From contig DMNE01000080.1 of assembly GCA_003453735.1 (NCBI GenBank), forward strand, positions 1 through 11,195: DNA of 11,195 nt, given 5' to 3'. Made by a program: the position numbers and the translations under genes. Origin of the DNA: Nitrospiraceae bacterium (lineage in GTDB: Bacteria > Nitrospirota > Thermodesulfovibrionia > Thermodesulfovibrionales > UBA9159). Shown piece by piece: positions 7,776 through 11,195 of the stretch (positions are counted from its first letter, which is position 1; each line of letters opens with the position of its first letter). The notes beneath the pieces were generated by a model. That model was not told the DNA's origin and made no database searches. It saw only the letters and a program-made list of their open reading frames with translations.

Positions 7776-8438
7776 TTATCCCTTCTCCTCTGCAGTCACG
7801 GTTCCACCGTCAAGCTTGACAACCCTTTTCCCGGTGTTCCTGAAGAGTTCCCTGTTGTGCGTAGCAATGAGAACTGTTGTTCCTCTGGCATTTATCTCTT
7901 TAAAGGTATTCATGATCCCTGTTGCTGTATCGGTGTCGAGATTTCCGGTCGGCTCGTCGGCAAGGAGTATCGTAGGGTCACCGACTATGGCCCTGGCGAT
8001 AACAACCCTCTGCTGCTCGCCTCCCGACAGCGCAGAGGGAAAGCTGTCCGTTTTGTGCCTGAGATTCACCATCTTGAGCGCAGCGAAGACCTCTTCCCGA
8101 ATCTCTTTTTCGGCCACATTCCTCACCCTGAGGGCCAGCGCCACATTGTCAAAAACGTTTTTATTGAAAAGAAGCCGGAAATCCTGGAAGACGATCCCTA
8201 TAGTCCTTCGTAAAAGGGGAATCGTCGATCCGTCAAGCTTGTCCATCTCCCATTTAGCAATGGTTATCTTGCCAGAATCCGGCAGTTCTGCAGCGTAGAT
8301 AAGCTTCAGGAGGGTCGTCTTGCCCGCTCCGCTTGGGCCAGTTATAAAAGCCATTTCGCCCTTTTCGATGGAAAGAGTTATATTCCTGAGGGCTGTGTTC
8401 GTGTCGTAGTATTTCGATACCTCCTGAAAGTGTATCAT
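7776..8438 (-). CDS. ftsE: Cell division ATP-binding protein FtsE
   Basis: The 220-residue ABC ATPase has a complete set of nucleotide-binding motifs: Walker A GPSGAGKT (34-41), Q-loop Q85 in GIVFQDFRLL, signature LSGGEQQRV (138-146), Walker B ILLADEP (157-163) and switch H194 in IATHNRE. FQDFRLL together with NVFDNVALALRV is typical of FtsE rather than of MacB/LolD exporters. It dimerises on the cytoplasmic side of FtsX. Its start overlaps the stop of the transketolase C-subunit gene as ATGA, and no strong ribosome-binding site precedes it. Its synthesis therefore probably depends on translation of the upstream gene. ftsX follows after four bases. Confidence 0.96.
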   Translation of the reverse strand: MIHFQEVSKYYDTNTALRNITLSIEKGEMAFITGPSGAGKTTLLKLIYAAELPDSGKITIAKWEMDKLDGSTIPLLRRTIGIVFQDFRLLFNKNVFDNVALALRVRNVAEKEIREEVFAALKMVNLRHKTDSFPSALSGGEQQRVVIARAIVGDPTILLADEPTGNLDTDTATGIMNTFKEINARGTTVLIATHNRELFRNTGKRVVKLDGGTVTAEEKG

Positions 8439-9409
8439 AAGGATGTCTTGATGGTTGCTACAATCTCCCCCGCGGTCAGTCCGTACAGTTTCATCAGCTC
8501 ATCAGGCTTACCGGACCGGCCGAAGGTGTCTCTCACCCCAATCCTTTTTACGGTTACCGGCATTTTCTCTGAAAGAAACTCACACACGGCACTTCCAAGC
8601 CCCCCGATAATGGAATGTTCTTCTGCTGTGACGATAAGGCGGGATAATCCGGCTGCCGCAAGTATCGCATCGCCATCGAGCGGTTTGATTGTCGAGACAT
8701 TGATGACGCCGACATCCAATCCAGCAGTCTCCAATATTTCTTTAGCCTCAAGGGCGATGGATACCATGATCCCTGTTGCAAGGATGTTTGCATCTGTTCC
8801 GATATGAAAGGCATACGCTTTCCCTATCCGGAACGTATAATCGTCGGGCAGAATAGTGGGGACCTTAGCTCTTCCCAACCTCACATACACAGGACCGGGG
8901 TATTCGCCAACCGCATTGATGACCTGCTCTGTCTCTATGGCATCGGCGGGGACGATAACCGTCATGTCGGGTAAAACCCTCATCAGGGCAATGTCCTCCA
9001 GAGCCTGGTGCGATGCGCCGTCCTCACCAACGGTGATTCCGGCATGAGTAGAAACGAGCTTTACATTGAGGTGTGAGTAACAGATAGTTTGCCGAATCTG
9101 TTCCCATGCCCTTCCGGTCTCGAAGATGGCGAACGTGGATGCAAAGGGAACCTTACCCGTCAGCGCAATCCCCCCTGCGGTGCCGATCATGTCCTGCTCC
9201 GCAATGCCGATATTGAAAAATCTATCGGGAAAGGCATGCGCAAATTTGCTCGTCTTTGTGGAACCGGAGAGATCAGCATCAAGGACGACAATGTCGTCTC
9301 TTCTCTTTCCGAGTTCAAGGAGTGCCTTTCCATAAGCATCCCGGGTGGCTATCGCTTTTCTCTCCGTCACCTGAGTCTTCTGTTCGCTGTGTTGAACCCT
9401 CTCGCTCAT
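8435..9409 (-). CDS. Transketolase, C-terminal subunit (split enzyme)
   Basis: The 324-residue protein holds the pyrimidine-binding and C-terminal domains of transketolase. E71 in NIGIAEQDMIGTAGG is the conserved glutamate that activates the thiamine diphosphate aminopyrimidine ring. GEDGASHQALEDIALMR (128-144) and PGPVYVRLGR (171-180) are further family blocks. The C-terminal domain runs from about 205 (ANILATG) to the end. With the N-subunit it should transfer two-carbon ketol units in the non-oxidative pentose phosphate pathway. It starts three bases after the N-subunit gene, with AAGGAG nine bases before the ATG, inside the end of the upstream gene. The first 17 residues are a polar extension. 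A split DXS-like enzyme is possible in principle but less likely from the motifs. Confidence 0.93.
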   Translation of the reverse strand: MSERVQHSEQKTQVTERKAIATRDAYGKALLELGKRRDDIVVLDADLSGSTKTSKFAHAFPDRFFNIGIAEQDMIGTAGGIALTGKVPFASTFAIFETGRAWEQIRQTICYSHLNVKLVSTHAGITVGEDGASHQALEDIALMRVLPDMTVIVPADAIETEQVINAVGEYPGPVYVRLGRAKVPTILPDDYTFRIGKAYAFHIGTDANILATGIMVSIALEAKEILETAGLDVGVINVSTIKPLDGDAILAAAGLSRLIVTAEEHSIIGGLGSAVCEFLSEKMPVTVKRIGVRDTFGRSGKPDELMKLYGLTAGEIVATIKTSL

Positions 9410-9412
9410 GTG

Positions 9413-10243
9413 TTACAACTCCTTCAACGCCTTTTCGAGTTCTTCCGGAGTGGGCGTCAAACCATGGTATTCGGCCTTTCCCTCAAAAAAGGAGACGCCC
9501 TTCCCCTTTACAGTCCGTGCAATGATAACCGTAGGTCGACCCTTCGCCTTCTCCGCATCATCCAGCGCATGAACTATCTGCTCCATGTCATGTCCGTCGA
9601 TATCTATCGTATTCCAGCCGAACCCTTTCCATTTATCGGTAATTGGTTCAATACTCATCACATCACAACAGAAACCGTCTATCTGCAAGCCGTTGTTATC
9701 GACTATTGCACAGAGATGATCGAGCCGGTAGTGGGCAGCGGTCATTGCAGCCTCCCAAATCTGTCCTTCCTGTAATTCCCCGTCTCCTAAAAGGCAGTAA
9801 ACCCGCGAGGGGATTCCATCCATCCTCAAGCCCAACGCAATGCCGTTCGCAATGGACAAGCCTTGTCCCAAAGAACCGGTGGACACCTCAATACCCTTCA
9901 GGAACTTCGAACTGGGATGTCCCTGAAGAGGGCTGTCGATTCTGCGAAGCGTCTTGAGCAGGGATTTATCAAAGTACCCTGTGAGGGCAAGGACTGCATA
10001 AAGGAGGGGAGCTGCGTGCCCCTTTGAGAGCACAAATCTGTCCCTCTCTCTCCAAGACGGCTCTTCCGGACGGTGTTTCATTTTGCAAAAAAAGAGAGCA
10101 GCTAAGATATCGGCGGCGGAGAGGGATCCGCCCGTATGGCCTGAACCTGCCTCTGTCAGCATCTTGAGTATCTCTCTTCTGAGCTCTTTCGCACGCTGGC
10201 ATAAATAAGGGGTATCCTTCTTAAGCGGCGTTGCCTGATTCAT
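9413..10243 (-). CDS. Transketolase, N-terminal subunit (split enzyme)
   Basis: The 276-residue protein is the thiamine diphosphate-binding half of a two-gene transketolase. GSGHTGGSLSAADILAAL (33-50) and LSKGHAAPLLYAVL (72-85) carry conserved histidines of the active site. STGSLGQGLSIANG (121-134) is a family block. GDGELQEGQIWEA (153-165) followed by VDNNGLQ (181-187) is the metal/diphosphate motif of GDG...NN type. Single-gene transketolases are about 650 residues, so 276 + 324 accounts for the whole enzyme without loss. Its ATG overlaps the stop of the upstream hypothetical gene as ATGA, with AAGGA close by. Split transketolases are known in archaea, Firmicutes and several Desulfobacterota or Nitrospirota-type bacteria. 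Confidence 0.94.
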   Translation of the reverse strand: MNQATPLKKDTPYLCQRAKELRREILKMLTEAGSGHTGGSLSAADILAALFFCKMKHRPEEPSWRERDRFVLSKGHAAPLLYAVLALTGYFDKSLLKTLRRIDSPLQGHPSSKFLKGIEVSTGSLGQGLSIANGIALGLRMDGIPSRVYCLLGDGELQEGQIWEAAMTAAHYRLDHLCAIVDNNGLQIDGFCCDVMSIEPITDKWKGFGWNTIDIDGHDMEQIVHALDDAEKAKGRPTVIIARTVKGKGVSFFEGKAEYHGLTPTPEELEKALKEL

Positions 10244-10692
10244 CGGTCCTTCACGTTGCGGGATATATGTTCAAGGAGAATATCATCAAGACTCCTGCTG
10301 TCCCTCTCAGAAACCTTCTGCTTTTCCGGTTGTTTTACGGGCTCTTCCCGCTTCATACTTTCAGATGGGTCCTGTACCTGAATGCCTCTGTCTTCATCGT
10401 GCGAAGGAGGTTCTTTTTCACCTGTAGATTGTTCCTCAATAAGCTTCCCAGCAATCAGTCCTTTCATCATCTCTTTATGCTGCGCCTTCATCATTTCTCT
10501 AACCTGATTTTCAAAATTAGGGCGTTCCACGAGGTCGGCATAGCTCGTTTTTCTGGATCTGAGGATAGCGCCCTCGTGATAGAGGAGTGTTAAAAGGGTA
10601 TGTTTTCCCGGACCGCTGTCCTCTGTCTGTACGTGGTAGATCTTCCCCTTGTACCGGATATTCGTATTAAACCCAATCAGCATACCTGACAC
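10240..10692 (-). CDS. Conserved hypothetical protein, first gene of the operon
   Basis: I do not assign a function. The 150-residue protein has a compact N-terminal part (about 1-85) with GFNTNIRYKGKIYHVQTED followed by a strand-rich stretch, SRKTSYADLV and an amphipathic helix QVREMMKAQHKEMMKGLIAG. The pattern resembles small proteins of unknown function that I recall from Desulfobacterota-like genomes, but I cannot name a domain. Residues 88-130 are highly charged and probably disordered, and a short predicted helix ends the chain. There is no signal peptide or membrane segment. The start chosen is GTG at 10692-10690, with AGAGG eight bases upstream; an ATG at 10683 is the alternative. The gene lies directly behind the promoter and overlaps the transketolase N-subunit gene. 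Confidence 0.8.
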   Translation of the reverse strand: MSGMLIGFNTNIRYKGKIYHVQTEDSGPGKHTLLTLLYHEGAILRSRKTSYADLVERPNFENQVREMMKAQHKEMMKGLIAGKLIEEQSTGEKEPPSHDEDRGIQVQDPSESMKREEPVKQPEKQKVSERDSRSLDDILLEHISRNVKDR

Positions 10693-10727
10693 CCCAAAAT
10701 CCTCTGTTTCCCCAGGGGAGCAACCTC

Positions 10728-10753
10728 AGCGCATTTACCCAGGCAAATACGCT
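10728..10753 (-). promoter_or_regulatory. Dyad at the predicted transcription start (operator or leader hairpin)
   Basis: AGCGTATTT and AAATGCGCT form a nine-position inverted repeat with one G-T mismatch, separated by eight bases. It begins two bases after the -10 hexamer. As DNA it has the size and place of a repressor site that would block promoter escape. As RNA it would make a hairpin at the extreme 5' end, although transcription starting near 10749 would trim the outer pairs. Confidence 0.4.
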
Positions 10754-10755
10754 CT

Positions 10756-10785
10756 ATTATACATTTGATGAGTCTGGATATACAA
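10756..10785 (-). promoter_or_regulatory. Sigma70-like promoter for the hypothetical-tkt-fts operon
   Basis: A perfect -10 TATAAT (10761-10756, minus strand) is preceded by TTGTAT (10785-10780) as a partial -35 with an 18-base spacer. The predicted start is near 10749, giving a leader of about 57 bases to the GTG of the first gene. It is the best promoter-like sequence I find in the window and stands at the head of the long gene chain. Confidence 0.55.
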
Positions 10786-10822
10786 GACACAAGATGCCTG
10801 TTTCAGGAATTCTGCGACAAAT

Positions 10823-10859
10823 CCTAAAAACTCATAGATGAGGAAAGGGGTTTTTCAGG
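10823..10859. terminator. Inverted repeat with inner hairpin, possible two-way terminator
   Basis: CCTAAAAAC (10823-10831) is mirrored by GTTTTTCAGG (10850-10859) with one bulged base. Inside lies the dyad CTCATAGATGAG (10831-10842). A run of five T follows on each strand (10851-10855 on plus, 10830-10826 on minus). This resembles a factor-independent terminator working in either direction. It would isolate queC from the promoter at 10756-10785, but the inner stem is only four to five pairs. Confidence 0.35.
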
Positions 10860-10888
10860 GAAAGGCAGATTCGGCTAGGAGGTGATTT

Positions 10889-11030
10889 CGGGTATCAAGC
10901 GCGCGGTTTTGTGGCGCAAGGGGGAGAGCCTCACGCAACTCATATCCCCATGAGGTGCATATCCCGGTGAGGAATCGTAGCGAAAACCCGGCATGCTAAT
11001 CGTCATGAGAACGGTTCCAATGGTCTCGTG
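10889..11030. other. Strongly self-complementary segment, candidate structured RNA
   Basis: Plus-strand pairings nest well. CGGGT (10889-10893) pairs with ACCCG (10986-10990). CCTCAC (10929-10934) pairs with GTGAGG (10967-10972), continued by GCA/TGC and then CTCAT/ATGAG (10939-10943 with 10950-10954). The tip is a six-base loop and one side has an eight-base bulge. A second hairpin (ATGAGA at 11005-11010 with TCTCGT at 11024-11029) stands beside it. The strand of any transcript is unknown, and I do not recognise a riboswitch class, 6S, SRP, tmRNA or RNase P core. A decayed mobile intron piece is a possible alternative. Confidence 0.3.
10941..10972. repeat. Tandem near-repeat CATATCCC(C/G)(A/G)TGAGG
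   Basis: Two 15-base copies at 10941-10955 and 10958-10972 are separated by TG and differ at two positions. They form opposite parts of the folded segment, so the repeat could reflect a duplicated structural arm or paired protein-binding sites 17 bases apart. Confidence 0.55.
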
Positions 11031-11045
11031 GAATTATTCATACAT

Positions 11046-11069
11046 GGTTTTAGAAACGGTCTGTACCGT
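11046..11069 (-). terminator. Weak hairpin downstream of queC
   Basis: On the minus strand ACGGT-ACAG-ACCGT begins 15 bases after the queC stop and is followed by TTCTAAAA. The stem is short and the T tract is interrupted, so it is at best an inefficient terminator. Confidence 0.22.
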
Positions 11070-11084
11070 CCTGAGAAATGATGA

Positions 11085-11195
11085 TCACTCCAGAGGGTCT
11101 TTCATCCCTGCCTCGCGAAAACCTCTTTCCCTGTAAAGGCAACTGTCACAGCTTCCGCACGGTTTCCCATTGGGTTGCGGGTCATAACAGCTCCA
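11085..11195 (-). CDS. queC: QueC, 7-cyano-7-deazaguanine synthase (C-terminal 36 residues only)
   Basis: The minus-strand frame entering at the right edge reads [23 protein letters not shown] and REAGMKDP before a TGA at 11087-11085. This is the characteristic C-terminus of QueC, which converts 7-carboxy-7-deazaguanine and ammonia to preQ0 using ATP in queuosine biosynthesis. Four cysteines (visible residues 3, 13, 16 and 19) are the zinc ligands. The rest of the gene, including the ATP-binding loop, lies beyond the window. It is on the same strand as the operon but separated from it by 392 bp with its own promoter, so it is probably a different transcription unit. Confidence 0.92.
   Translation of the reverse strand, partial: WSCYDPQPNGKPCGSCDSCLYRERGFREAGMKDPLE

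Larger units (their letters stand above)
10693..11084. other. Gene-free region between queC and the operon (392 bp)
   Basis: No convincing protein gene occurs on either strand. The longest minus-strand frame (10875-11006, 43 codons) lacks a good ribosome-binding site and follows the folded segment. From left to right the region holds the operon leader and dyad, the promoter, an inverted repeat with an inner hairpin, a strongly self-complementary segment with a tandem near-repeat, and a weak hairpin after queC. Each is listed separately. Confidence 0.7.

Noticed and set aside
9089..9775. 228-codon plus-strand frame opposite the transketolase genes
   Set aside because: It crosses the junction of two certain minus-strand genes and matches no family.
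10875..11006. 43-codon minus-strand open frame in the spacer
   Set aside because: No adequate ribosome-binding site. The frame coincides with the paired segment, and the peptide has no recognisable feature.
10889..11030. Group II intron fragment or known riboswitch
   Set aside because: I could not find a domain V-like hairpin, a maturase frame, or the core of any riboswitch I know. It is kept only as an alternative for the structured segment.
1..11195. CRISPR array, tRNA, rRNA, integrase or transposase
   Set aside because: No regularly spaced repeats, cloverleaf, rRNA segment or recombinase motif was seen on either strand.

Overview
The window comes from a Gram-negative-type bacterium. It carries FtsE/FtsX with an EnvC-like periplasmic activator and a signal-anchored S41 protease, which implies a division site with a periplasm. 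The two-gene transketolase, the Fe-S type PurF with a short propeptide and QueC are common in Desulfobacterota and Nitrospirota. I favour a member of one of those lineages but cannot name a genus. Composition is near 50% GC. Every gene I can support lies on the minus strand, so the window reads from right to left.

Right edge to left: the last 36 residues of QueC (queuosine/archaeosine precursor synthesis) enter at 11195 and stop at 11085. A gene-free stretch of 392 bp (10693-11084) follows. It holds a strongly self-complementary segment, a tandem near-repeat, an inverted repeat around a small hairpin, and a good sigma70-like promoter with a dyad at the predicted start point. From this promoter runs a tight gene chain: a conserved hypothetical protein, transketolase N and C subunits, ftsE, ftsX, envC, ctpA, a DEDDy 3'-5' exonuclease, purF and an M29-type aminopeptidase. 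Many junctions are ATGA overlaps or gaps under 11 bp. After a 214 bp gap with a weak terminator comes cutA, which is coupled by ATGA to a cysteine-rich unknown protein that runs off the left edge.

The core is a cell-wall module. FtsE (ATPase) and FtsX (four-segment membrane protein) should transmit ATP cycling across the inner membrane to EnvC. EnvC has coiled coils and a LytM domain whose metal and catalytic residues are replaced, so it should activate amidases rather than cut peptidoglycan itself. The adjacent carboxy-terminal processing protease is a candidate regulator of envelope hydrolases. The transketolase pair upstream is physically coupled to ftsE by overlapping stop and start codons, so carbon metabolism and division genes share an mRNA. 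purF (first step of purine synthesis) and the exonuclease sit downstream with no obvious functional link.

The most unusual items are the apparent 200-bp extension or repeat insertion at the 5' end of envC, the structured non-coding segment between queC and the operon, and the unknown cysteine-rich partner of CutA. I see no CRISPR array, rRNA, tRNA, transposase or phage gene.
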